From Aquidulcibacter sp. (GTDB taxonomy: Bacteria > Pseudomonadota > Alphaproteobacteria > Caulobacterales > Aquidulcibacteraceae), in NCBI RefSeq assembly GCF_020253525.1, contig NZ_JADCBK010000002.1, positions 1 through 64,000 of the forward strand: a stretch of DNA of 64,000 nt, written 5' to 3'. Below, one piece after another: positions 50,209-58,976 of this stretch. The position numbers and the translations under genes were made by a program. Position 1 is the stretch's first letter. Each line of letters begins with the position of its first letter. Below the pieces are notes generated by a model. The model had not been told where the DNA came from. It searched no databases and worked only from the letters and a program-made list of their open reading frames with translations.

Positions 50209-51747
50209 ATGGCTGAAACCAAACCGGCGACCGGACTTAGTCGAATTTTCGCGCGTAAGTCTGTCGCTCAAATCATGAGCGAGAACGAAAAGAGTGAGTT
50301 GAAGCGGACCCTTGGTCCAATCAATTTGGTGCTTTTGGGAATTGGTTGCATCATCGGGGCCGGTATCTTTGTTCGGACGGGTAATGCTGCTGCCTTGCAC
50401 GCAGGCCCTGCTGTGATGTTGTCCTTCGTCGTCGCAGGTCTCGTCTGTGCCTGTGCCGGTCTTTGCTATGCAGAATTGTCCTCAACTTTACCTGTTTCAG
50501 GCTCTGCTTACACCTATTCCTACACGACCTTGGGCGAATTTGCCGCTTGGATCATGGGCGCACTCTTGCTGCTGGAATATGGGCTTGCGGCCTCTGTGGT
50601 GGCGGTAGGCTGGTCTGGCTATGTTGTCAGTCTTTTAGGCGACTTTGGCCTTATCATACCACCAGAATTCACCGGTCCCATGAACCATGTGACGACCTTG
50701 AAAGACGGCACGACTTTGACCACTTTGTTCAATGTCCCAGCCTTTTTGGTAACCTTGGTTCTGGCCTGTTTGTTGACCATCGGGATTTCTGAATCCAGCC
50801 AAGTCAACAACATAATTGTGGCGATCAAGGTCACGGTGATCGTGGCATTCATTCTGATCGGCGGCTATAAAGTCCTCACCCACTTACCTGAATTGTCACA
50901 GAATTGGGTGCCGTTCATTCCGGAAAATGAGGGTGAGGGCAAGTTCGGGTGGGAAGGTGTCTTCCGCGCTGCCTCCATCGTCTTCTTTGCTTATATCGGC
51001 TTTGAAGCGGTTTCGACCGCTGGCCAAGAAGCCAAGAACCCGAAAAAGGACATGCCAATCGGCATCATTGGTTCCTTGCTCGTCTGTACCGTCCTCTACA
51101 TGCTGGTGGCAGCCGTTTTGACCTTGTTGGTCAATTACAAGGAATTGAACGTGCCTGACCCAGTGGCTGTGGCTGTGGATTCCATGGGTCCTCAATGGGC
51201 ATGGTTTGCCATGACTATTAAGGCCGGTGCGATCATTGGTCTGACGTCGGTGATCTTGGTTCTCATGTATGGTCAAACCCGGATCTTCTACGCGATGGCC
51301 CGAGATGGTCTCCTGCCAAAGATCTTCTCACGCGTGCATCCCAAGTTCCAAACCCCTTGGATCAACACGATTGTGGTTGGTATCATTGTGGCATTTGCGG
51401 CCGGCTTGTTCGACATCAACGTCTTGGGCGATGTGACTTCGGTTGGAACCTTGGCCGCCTTTGCCATCGTCTGCGTCTCGGTGATTTGGTTGCGTCAGGC
51501 GCGTCCAGACCTGCCACGAGGCTTCAAGGTCCCCTTGTACCCGATCTTGCCAATCTTTGGCATTTTGTCGTGCGGGGCGTTGATCTTCACGGTGGAACAG
51601 CGCGTTCTGCACTTCTTCTTTATCTTCTTGGCAGGCGCCACGGCAGTCTATTTCCTCTATGGGATGTGGAATTCCAAGCTTGCCAAAGGTGAATTCGTGA
51701 CGGGTCATGAGCCTCCCGCAAACGAATTGCCACACAAACTCGACTAG
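50209..51747 (+). CDS. APC family amino acid permease
   Basis: GPINLVLLGIGCIIGAGIFVRTGNAAALHAGPAVMLSFVVAG...AELSSTLPVSGSAYTYSYTTLGEFAAW; about 12-14 TM. Confidence 0.94.
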   Translation: MAETKPATGLSRIFARKSVAQIMSENEKSELKRTLGPINLVLLGIGCIIGAGIFVRTGNAAALHAGPAVMLSFVVAGLVCACAGLCYAELSSTLPVSGSAYTYSYTTLGEFAAWIMGALLLLEYGLAASVVAVGWSGYVVSLLGDFGLIIPPEFTGPMNHVTTLKDGTTLTTLFNVPAFLVTLVLACLLTIGISESSQVNNIIVAIKVTVIVAFILIGGYKVLTHLPELSQNWVPFIPENEGEGKFGWEGVFRAASIVFFAYIGFEAVSTAGQEAKNPKKDMPIGIIGSLLVCTVLYMLVAAVLTLLVNYKELNVPDPVAVAVDSMGPQWAWFAMTIKAGAIIGLTSVILVLMYGQTRIFYAMARDGLLPKIFSRVHPKFQTPWINTIVVGIIVAFAAGLFDINVLGDVTSVGTLAAFAIVCVSVIWLRQARPDLPRGFKVPLYPILPIFGILSCGALIFTVEQRVLHFFFIFLAGATAVYFLYGMWNSKLAKGEFVTGHEPPANELPHKLD

Positions 51748-51771
51748 GATCTTGTCCTAGGTGAAATCTCT

Positions 51772-51799
51772 GCGGCGGGCCCTCGGGTCCGCCGTTTTC
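51772..51799 (+). terminator. Rho-independent terminator after permease
   Basis: gcggcgggccctcgggtccgccg followed by tttt. Confidence 0.7.
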
Positions 51800-51861
51800 A
51801 GTTGAGGGGGCATGCGCGCCCGGGGTGGTCAAACCAGGCTGCGCAGGATAGGCCCTTGGCC

Positions 51862-52611
51862 ATGGAACGTATGAGAGCAGATTTGTTACTGGTGGCGCGT
51901 GGTTTAATCGCCACCCGCGCCAAAGCGCGAGAAGCCATTGAGGGGGGGCTGGTTCGCTCTGGTGACCGCGTCATCGCAAAACCTTCAGAACTTCTAGAGC
52001 CAGACTGCCCGCTAACGGCGCAACTGGCTTATCATTGGGTGTCGCGTGCTGGGCTGAAATTAATCGCCGCTTTAGACGCCTTTGGTGTGATGGCGACAGG
52101 CCGCTATGCCTTAGATATCGGGGCATCCACAGGAGGCTTTACCCAAGTGCTGTTAAGCCGGGGTGCGGCCCATGTTGTCGCCGTTGATGTCGGGCGCGAT
52201 CAGTTGGACGCAAGCCTGCGGGGTAACCCCGCCATTACATCGCTGGAAGGCACCGATGCGCGCACTTTAAGCTCGGCCGATTTGGGCGAGCCTGTGCCTG
52301 ACCTTGTCGTGGTAGATGTAAGCTTTATCGGGTTGGAAAAAGTCTTGCCTTCTGTTCTACCCCTTGTCGCGCCAAGCGCAGATCTCGTGGCGTTGGTAAA
52401 GCCACAATTTCAAGCAGGGCCTTCACGCGTGGGCAAGCGCGGCCTCGTCGATCCAGCAATAGCGGCAATCATTGCGGAAGAAGTCCGCCAAGAACTCGAT
52501 GGCCTGTGTGGCTTCAAGGTTTTAGGCCTGATTGAAAGCCCGATTGCCGGGGGCGATGGCAATCGGGAATATTTGCTGCATGCACGGCGCGTAGCCGCAG
52601 AGACGCTTTAG
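51862..52611 (+). CDS. TlyA family rRNA methyltransferase / S4-domain protein
   Basis: MRADLLLVARGLIATRAKAREAIEGGLV, ALDIGASTGGFTQVLLSRGAAHVVAVDVGRDQL. Confidence 0.95.
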   Translation: MERMRADLLLVARGLIATRAKAREAIEGGLVRSGDRVIAKPSELLEPDCPLTAQLAYHWVSRAGLKLIAALDAFGVMATGRYALDIGASTGGFTQVLLSRGAAHVVAVDVGRDQLDASLRGNPAITSLEGTDARTLSSADLGEPVPDLVVVDVSFIGLEKVLPSVLPLVAPSADLVALVKPQFQAGPSRVGKRGLVDPAIAAIIAEEVRQELDGLCGFKVLGLIESPIAGGDGNREYLLHARRVAAETL

Positions 52612-53207
52612 CGCGTGCAGACCATGCAAGGTGGCGGGAAGCTGCCCGGATGCAAGCCGCCAGTCATCGGAACAGGCTGGGTGCCGACATAGGACGCGCG
52701 CGGCACTTGCGCAGGCCGGGGAACATCGGCTGGGGCGGCAAAGAGAGGCCCACGCCGCTCTCGGCCATAATAGGAATGTGGCGAGGGCTGATACCAATCC
52801 CCACCAACCACGCGCTGCGCACGCGGTGCGGGTGGCGTGAGTTGAGGCGCATGCGGGCGCAGGTCTTGATCTTCAGATAGGTTGGTTGGGCAGGTCACGT
52901 TGGCGCCACCAATTTGTGATCCCACAAAGGCTCCGACCACAGCACCAACTAGGATTCCCTCAGGCTGAACGGCTGCGGCCGCTAAAGCTTTGCCTGCAAT
53001 GCCCCCACCAACTGACCCAATCACGCCACCGGCTGCCCGCGCACCGGATTTGGCCTCAGCACAGGAACCCGAAAAGGCTTCTGGCTGCCCCATGGCGCGC
53101 GGCATAGCGGCGCGCTCCGGATCGCCATGGGCTAAAGCTGGAGTCACTCCAAAAATGGCGGTCGCCCATAGGGTTGCGATCAGAATCGGGTGGATGGCTT
53201 GGCGCAT
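52608..53207 (-). CDS. Exported glycine-zipper protein
   Basis: Signal peptide MRQAIHPILIATLWATAIFGVTPALA; GVIGSVGGGIAGKALAAAA...GILVGAVVGAFVGSQIGG. Confidence 0.75.
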   Translation of the reverse strand: MRQAIHPILIATLWATAIFGVTPALAHGDPERAAMPRAMGQPEAFSGSCAEAKSGARAAGGVIGSVGGGIAGKALAAAAVQPEGILVGAVVGAFVGSQIGGANVTCPTNLSEDQDLRPHAPQLTPPAPRAQRVVGGDWYQPSPHSYYGRERRGPLFAAPADVPRPAQVPRASYVGTQPVPMTGGLHPGSFPPPCMVCTR

Positions 53208-53245
53208 TGTCGTCTCCCAAGAAGTCAAAAATCAACGTGTGCCGA

Positions 53246-54031
53246 TCAATAGCCGGGTGGACGCCAGCCTTGCGGGCATTGGCAGACCCAAGTTTGTTGC
53301 GGCGGCAAGGTCTGCCCATCTGGCGTCGTCACGGTCTGGATACTCCAGCCGCAAATCATGCCGCCCTGTTGCATCGTCGCGGCAGGCGCAGGCCAAGACG
53401 ACATGCCCCCTTGGCTCGACCAACTGCTCATCGAGGAAGAAGATGACCAGGACGAACTGCTCGATGCGCTGCTTTCATGAGCTAACGCGATCGATGAGCC
53501 ATTGGCGGCAGCTTCATAGCTGCTTGCGCGGTCCTTGATTGGGTCCACATAGGGCCGGTTCTCATACACCCAAGCAGAAGAATGGGTGTGCGTGGTCTGT
53601 GCGCGCTTAGGCTTTGGCTGGGGACGACGGTGGTTTGAATGGACCGCGGCACCACGTGTACGGGCCTTGGTGGCGCGGGCCTTTGGTTTGCCACGATCAT
53701 GATAGCCATCGCGATAGCCATCGCGGTAACCGTGGCGATAGGCTTGCTGCATGTGTTGGTGATGCTCCGCGTGGTGTCCGCCATGGGCTTTTGGCTCACG
53801 CACGACTTCTTCGCGCACAAAGGTTTCGGTTGTAGCCGGTGCCACGGTCACGCTTTGTGTGACTTCATGCTGTGACATGGTCGATGAGGTGGAAGACGAA
53901 CTTGAACTGCTGCTGCTACTGCCCATCGTGCTTGAACCCGAGGCGCCGGGGCACGTCATGTAAACACATTGAGCAAAGGCAGGGGCTGCTAACAAGCCCG
54001 AAAGCGCCACACCAAGTAAAACACTGCGCAT
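53246..54031 (-). CDS. Exported Ser/His/Tyr-rich protein with C-terminal CGW...PDG...WxC motif
   Basis: Signal peptide MRSVLLGVALSGLLAAPAFA; poly-Ser runs; HGYRDGYRDGYHDRG; CGWSIQTVTTPDGQTLPPQQTWVC. Confidence 0.7.
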   Translation of the reverse strand: MRSVLLGVALSGLLAAPAFAQCVYMTCPGASGSSTMGSSSSSSSSSSTSSTMSQHEVTQSVTVAPATTETFVREEVVREPKAHGGHHAEHHQHMQQAYRHGYRDGYRDGYHDRGKPKARATKARTRGAAVHSNHRRPQPKPKRAQTTHTHSSAWVYENRPYVDPIKDRASSYEAAANGSSIALAHESSASSSSSWSSSSSMSSWSSQGGMSSWPAPAATMQQGGMICGWSIQTVTTPDGQTLPPQQTWVCQCPQGWRPPGY

Positions 54032-54196
54032 ATTCAAGTCCTTTTCTGGGACGTTCGAATCAAATCTCGACGAAATTCTTTCGTCACTTCGGTTCACTAT
54101 GCCAAACTCTTCACCATTTTGCGCTGTTCTTCACCAAAACAGGGAAAAGAAAACACAGGCCTAGCTAAGATCCATGGCGGTCGATTTGGCACGACA

Positions 54197-54229
54197 AAGC
54201 CGCCCCCCTTGTGAGGAGGGAGGCGGCAA
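54197..54229 (-). terminator. G/C-rich hairpin, probable terminator of the 54.2-kb gene
   Basis: gccgccccccttgtgaggagggaggcggc; minus-strand tail ctttgt. Confidence 0.5.
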
Positions 54230-54246
54230 AGCGGTGGGTTCTGGAT

Positions 54247-54846
54247 TTAGTTGACGACTTGCCATTCGCCGCGATTATCACGGCACATCCAAACTTGCTG
54301 ACGCTCATAAAGACCGTCTGGACGACGCAGGGCGGCTTCACCCCAGCCGCATTCTTGGCGACTTACGACAGGTGGGGTGTAGGTGGCTTGGTAAGCGCGA
54401 TCATGATCGCGGCGGTGGTCGCGACGGCCCGAACGATAGTCGACAAAGCGATCATCACGTGAATAGCCATAGTCCTTGTAGCCATTATTACGATAGCCTT
54501 CTTGGCGCTCTTGGCGCTGGTTAGGCTCATAACCGCGATAGACGGGGTCGTCGCAAGCAACGCGGCTCTTGGCAATTTGCGAGCCTGCAACTGCACCGAC
54601 AACCGCACCCAGAACAGTGCCTTCCTTGCGGGCATTACGTCCAGCCAATTGCTTGCCCAAAACCGCACCAGCAACCGCACCAATGGCACCACCGGCCAAG
54701 CGATTGTTGTTCAGGCTTTGTTGGCAGTCTTGGGGGACCGAACCATAAGTGGGATAGCTATTGTCATAGGTTTGGGCAGAGGCCATGGCAGGGGCTGAAA
54801 GGGCCAGTGCGGCAGCCAAGCTTGAGAAAATCAATGTACGCATCAC
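54247..54846 (-). CDS. Exported glycine-zipper (17-kDa surface-antigen-like) protein
   Basis: LAGGAIGAVAGAVLGKQLAG...GTVLGAVVGAVAGSQIAKS; C-terminal CGWGEAALRRPDGLYERQQVWMC. Confidence 0.8.
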   Translation of the reverse strand: MMRTLIFSSLAAALALSAPAMASAQTYDNSYPTYGSVPQDCQQSLNNNRLAGGAIGAVAGAVLGKQLAGRNARKEGTVLGAVVGAVAGSQIAKSRVACDDPVYRGYEPNQRQERQEGYRNNGYKDYGYSRDDRFVDYRSGRRDHRRDHDRAYQATYTPPVVSRQECGWGEAALRRPDGLYERQQVWMCRDNRGEWQVVN

Positions 54847-54948
54847 GATGCTCCTTTACAGAGAAGACCCATGAGATAGAGGGGGCAGGTGCAGGCCTTC
54901 TGTGAAAGCTAACTTGCAACATCCTCCCTGAACGGCGCATGAGCAGAT

Positions 54949-56202
54949 ATGAACAAAAGCATTCAGGAAACTCTCACGCTCAACATTGAGCATATAGGCG
55001 CACGCGGAGACGGTGTTTCGCGTGATCAGGACCGTGCGGTCCATGTGCCTTTCACCTTGCCGGGCGAACAAGTCGAAGCGAACCAACGCGGCGATCGGGC
55101 AACTTTGGTTAAAGTCTTGCAGCCTTCGAAAGAGCGGGTTGAGCCGGTATGTGGCCACTTTAGTGTCTGTGGCGGCTGTTCCCTGCAGCATTGGGCGGAA
55201 GGCCCCTATCTGGCTTGGAAGGCGGGTTTGGTGGAGCGGGCATTGCAACGTGTTGGTATCGACATAGCCCTACCGCCAACCCAGCCTGCTTGGGGTCAAG
55301 GGCGCCGACGGGCGACTTTTCATGGCAAGCATGCAGGTCCACGCTTTTTGTTTGGCTTTACCCAAGCCAAAACCCATCAGATTGAGCCGATCAGCGCATG
55401 CCCGGTTTTAACGCCGGGCCTCAATGCTGCCATTCCCCGCTTAGCAATCCTTGCAGAGGCGCTCGCGCCCAAACAGGAAACCATCGACCTCTTGGTAACG
55501 GAGACCCCGGTGGGTCTTGATGTCGATGTGCGCAATGCCGGCAGGATTGATAAGTTTGAGCGTAAAGGACTCGAACGTTTGGCAGTCCTTGCGGAAGCGG
55601 CAGAGATTGGACGGCTAACACTGCATGGCCAGACGGCATTAACCCGCGTCACCCCGCGCGTAAAAATGGGCCAAGCGATTGTCGAATTGCCCGCTGGGGC
55701 GTTTTTGCAGGCGACGCGTGCCGGTGAGGAGGCTTTGGCAGCCCGAGTCTTGAAGTGGACCGAAGGCCGGAAGCATGTTGCCGACCTGTTTGCTGGAATT
55801 GGCACCTTTGGGTTGCGGCTGAAAGAAAAGGCCCAAGTGCGTGCCATTGAATCTGACGTCCAAGCTGTGGCCGCGATGAAAAAGGCTTCAGACGGTTTGG
55901 CAGGGGGAAAAACATTGATTGCCGAGGCCCGCGACTTGTTTCGGGCACCTCTCGCGCCCTTGGAGATGAAAGGCCTAGATGCCATCGTCTTTGACCCACC
56001 ACGGGCGGGGGCGGAAGCCCAAAGCGCCCAGATTGGACGATCCAAGATTGATCTGGTGGTGGCGATCTCGTGCGATCCAGCCAGCTTTGCCCGCGATGCC
56101 CGTATTTTGATCGACGGCGGGTATCGCCTTGCGGAGATCGAGACCTTTGATCAATTCCGCTTCACGCCGCATGTCGAAATCGCGGCCAAGTTTGTGCGGT
56201 AG
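54949..56202 (+). CDS. Class I SAM-dependent RNA (uracil-5) methyltransferase (TrmA/RlmD type)
   Basis: TRAM domain; CGHFSVCGGCSLQHW Fe-S cluster motif; ADLFAGIGTFGLRL; VFDPPRAGAEAQ; VAISCDPASFARD. Confidence 0.95.
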   Translation: MNKSIQETLTLNIEHIGARGDGVSRDQDRAVHVPFTLPGEQVEANQRGDRATLVKVLQPSKERVEPVCGHFSVCGGCSLQHWAEGPYLAWKAGLVERALQRVGIDIALPPTQPAWGQGRRRATFHGKHAGPRFLFGFTQAKTHQIEPISACPVLTPGLNAAIPRLAILAEALAPKQETIDLLVTETPVGLDVDVRNAGRIDKFERKGLERLAVLAEAAEIGRLTLHGQTALTRVTPRVKMGQAIVELPAGAFLQATRAGEEALAARVLKWTEGRKHVADLFAGIGTFGLRLKEKAQVRAIESDVQAVAAMKKASDGLAGGKTLIAEARDLFRAPLAPLEMKGLDAIVFDPPRAGAEAQSAQIGRSKIDLVVAISCDPASFARDARILIDGGYRLAEIETFDQFRFTPHVEIAAKFVR

Positions 56203-56207
56203 GCCAC

Positions 56208-56654
56208 ATGCCCTTTTGGATCGACACCAAACTCGCCGACATGACCGAGGCCCAATGGGAAAGCCTGTGCGATGGCTGCGGCAAATGCTGCCTGATCCGA
56301 CTAGAAGATGAAGATACTGGCGACATCCACACAACCGACGTGCATTGTAAGCTGTTTGATTCAGGTTCGTGCCGCTGCAGTAATTACGCCGAGCGTAAGA
56401 CCCACGTACCCGATTGTGTGAAGTTGACACCAGAGACCTTGGGTGAGCTTACATGGCTGCCCATGACCTGCGCTTATCGGCTCGTGCAAGAGGGCAAGCC
56501 CCTGTTTGATTGGCATCCCTTGGTCAGTGGGGACCCTAACAGCGTGCATAAGGCAGGTATGAGCGTTAAGAACCAGACAGTTCCAGAAGGTAAGGTTAAA
56601 GTTCGCCACTTGGTTCGGCGCATCAAAATCTGGCCCGGCGAAGAAAACGCTTAA
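56208..56654 (+). CDS. YcgN/UPF0260 family cysteine-cluster protein
   Basis: WESLCDGCGKCCLIRLEDEDTG...VHCKLFDSGSCRCSNYAER...CVKLTPE. Confidence 0.93.
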   Translation: MPFWIDTKLADMTEAQWESLCDGCGKCCLIRLEDEDTGDIHTTDVHCKLFDSGSCRCSNYAERKTHVPDCVKLTPETLGELTWLPMTCAYRLVQEGKPLFDWHPLVSGDPNSVHKAGMSVKNQTVPEGKVKVRHLVRRIKIWPGEENA

Positions 56655-56662
56655 CGCCTTAG

Positions 56663-57598
56663 CTAGAGATCACGCGCCGAGAATGTGTCGCACGCGCGCG
56701 TATCGCGACTTTCAAGTCCCTTCTTAAACCAAGCCATGCGTTGCGCGCTTGTGCCATGGGTGAAGCTATCGGGCACCGCAAAGCCTTGCGCACGCTTTTG
56801 CAGGCGATCATCGCCAACCGCACTGGCAGCTCCCAGTGCTTCTTCAAGGTCACCGGGCTCGAGGGCTTGGGTAATGTTGGACTGGCCTGCCCAGAGGCCG
56901 GCATAGCAATCGGCTTGAAGTTCAGTTCGAACCGCCAGGGAGTCCGCGCCCTTGCTTTGCCCCTGTTGACGCATCGCGCGGTTGGCTTGGGGAAGGATTC
57001 CTGTGACATATTGGACGTGGTGGGCAACTTCATGGGCGATCACATAGGCTTGGGCGAAATCGCCTTGTGCCCCCAGACCCCGGTCCATTTCTTCAAAGAA
57101 GCTCATGTCCAAATAGATTTTTTTGTCACCTGGGCAGTAAAAGGGTCCAGTCGAGGCGCTGGCCGCCCCGCAGGGCGAGCTGGTTTGGCCGTTAAACAAA
57201 ACCAAGGTTGCAGGGGTGTAAGTGGCCCCGTTCTTGGCAAAATAACTGGTCCAGAAGTCTTCAGTTGAGCCCAGTACCGCCGCCACACGATCTGCGGTCT
57301 CAGCTTCACTTCGGCTTGAATTGGCTTTTTGATCCAGACCGTTGGGTTGACCTGTGTCGGCTTGAAAGCCTCCTGATTGGCTTACAGATCCAGAGCTGGC
57401 ACCCAAAATCGACATCAAGGTGCCTAAGGTGTCGCCACCACCAAAAAAGACCAGCAGCAAAACGATGACAATCATGGCTAGGCCACCCCGGCCTCGCAAT
57501 GGAAGCCGTGGGCCACCCCCGCCGCCAAAGCCGCCACCGCCACCCCCGCCACGACGATCTTCAATATTGCTCGATCGGCGGATGTCATCCAAACGCAT
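56663..57598 (-). CDS. Neutral zinc metallopeptidase (YpfJ-like)
   Basis: MRLDDIRRSSNIEDRRG, FYCPGDKKIYLDMSFF, YVIAHEVAHHVQYVTGI. Confidence 0.94.
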   Translation of the reverse strand: MRLDDIRRSSNIEDRRGGGGGGGFGGGGGPRLPLRGRGGLAMIVIVLLLVFFGGGDTLGTLMSILGASSGSVSQSGGFQADTGQPNGLDQKANSSRSEAETADRVAAVLGSTEDFWTSYFAKNGATYTPATLVLFNGQTSSPCGAASASTGPFYCPGDKKIYLDMSFFEEMDRGLGAQGDFAQAYVIAHEVAHHVQYVTGILPQANRAMRQQGQSKGADSLAVRTELQADCYAGLWAGQSNITQALEPGDLEEALGAASAVGDDRLQKRAQGFAVPDSFTHGTSAQRMAWFKKGLESRDTRACDTFSARDL

Positions 57599-57690
57599 GG
57601 CGTGCCCCTTCTACTCACTCGACCCCATTTTGAGGCGGCTTACACTTAACCCCCTTGCCACCGGCTCGCGCAAGCCCTTCTAGTGCGAGC

Positions 57691-58386
57691 ATGACTGCTG
57701 CCCCGCTTTCCATTGTCATCCCAACCCTCAATGCCATGCCCAGATTGGCCGATTGCTTAGCCAGCTTAGTGGCAGGGCTGGGGGCAGGCCTCATCCGTGA
57801 TGTGGTAGTTGTGGACGCTGGCTCAACCGATCAAAGTGCGGAGCTTGCCCTCGATATGGGGTGCCATGTTCTACAATTAGGACCTGAGGGCCGGGGTAGG
57901 GGGCGTCAGCTGGCCGCGGGAGCCAAGGTGGCCAAGGGAGATTGGCTCTTGTTTCTACATGGCGATTCAATCCCGCTGGAAGGCTGGATTGGCGCGTGTG
58001 AAGCCCATATGGCGCATCGACCAGACCAAGCCGCTTATTTTCGATTACAGTTTGACAGCCAAGAGCGGTCTGCCAAGCGCATTGCTTTCTGGGCCAATTG
58101 GCGCGCCCGCCTCCTCGGCCTTCCCTATGGAGATCAAGGGCTTCTGATATCGCGTAGCCTGTATGAGGCGGTGGGTGGCTATCTGGAGCTTGCCTTGATG
58201 GAAGATGTCGCATTGGTGAAAAAATTGGGTAAGTCGCGACTTGGTCCCCTGAATGCTGGGGTTGAAACCAGCGCGGAGCGATATCGACGCGGCGGATGGT
58301 GGTATGTACCCTTGCGCAATCTGTCGCTTTTGACTGCTTATCTGTGCGGGGTTTCACCTGATCGGCTCAAGGGTTGGTATCGGTGA
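57691..58386 (+). CDS. TIGR04283-type glycosyltransferase (arsenosugar biosynthesis-like)
   Basis: LSIVIPTLNAMPRLADCLASL, VVVDAGSTDQSAELA, DWLLFLHGDSIPLEGW, GLPYGDQGLLISRSLYEAVGGYLELALMEDVALVKKLG. Confidence 0.88.
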   Translation: MTAAPLSIVIPTLNAMPRLADCLASLVAGLGAGLIRDVVVVDAGSTDQSAELALDMGCHVLQLGPEGRGRGRQLAAGAKVAKGDWLLFLHGDSIPLEGWIGACEAHMAHRPDQAAYFRLQFDSQERSAKRIAFWANWRARLLGLPYGDQGLLISRSLYEAVGGYLELALMEDVALVKKLGKSRLGPLNAGVETSAERYRRGGWWYVPLRNLSLLTAYLCGVSPDRLKGWYR

Positions 58387-58976
58387 AGCCGAAACTTCTT
58401 ATCTTCGCAAAGTCGCCGCGCATGGGCCTAGCAAAGACCCGCCTGGCGCGTGGAGTCGGAAAGGTTGCCGCTTGGCGCACGAAACGGCGTTTGGATGCCT
58501 TGACGTGCCGCGTCGCCCGCTCAAACCGTTGGGAAACCTTATTGGCGGTCGCGCCCCAACAGGATTTTGCTGCATCATTTCCCGGTGTTTGGCCCGCCAA
58601 TTTGCGCCGTGTCGGGCAAGGGCAAGGTGATTTAGGACAGCGGATGGCGCGGGCCTTGATCCGGTTTGGTCGCACGCCAGTCTGTATCATTGGGTCGGAT
58701 TTGCCAGATTTGAAACGGGCAGATTTGGTAACAGCTTTCAGGGCCTTAACGCGCGCAGATGTCGTATTGGGGCCTGCAACTGATGGCGGCTATTGGCTGA
58801 TTGGCATGGCCCCACGCGCAGCGCGTCGGGCGCAGCTTGCGCCTGTCCGCTGGTCTAGCCCGCACACGCTTGCCGATACATTAGCGTGTCTACCCCCTCG
58901 TTGGCGGGTTGCCTTTCTGCGCGAGCTTGAAGATGTCGACGATGCAGCTAGCCTAAAGCGTTCAACGCAAAGATAG
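58383..58976 (+). CDS. TIGR04282/DUF2064-type glycosyltransferase (arsenosugar biosynthesis-like)
   Basis: LLIFAKSPRMGLAKTRLARGVG, IIGSDLPDLKRADLVTAFRAL, VVLGPATDGGYWLIGM; GTGA overlap with upstream gene. Confidence 0.88.
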   Translation: MKPKLLIFAKSPRMGLAKTRLARGVGKVAAWRTKRRLDALTCRVARSNRWETLLAVAPQQDFAASFPGVWPANLRRVGQGQGDLGQRMARALIRFGRTPVCIIGSDLPDLKRADLVTAFRALTRADVVLGPATDGGYWLIGMAPRAARRAQLAPVRWSSPHTLADTLACLPPRWRVAFLRELEDVDDAASLKRSTQR

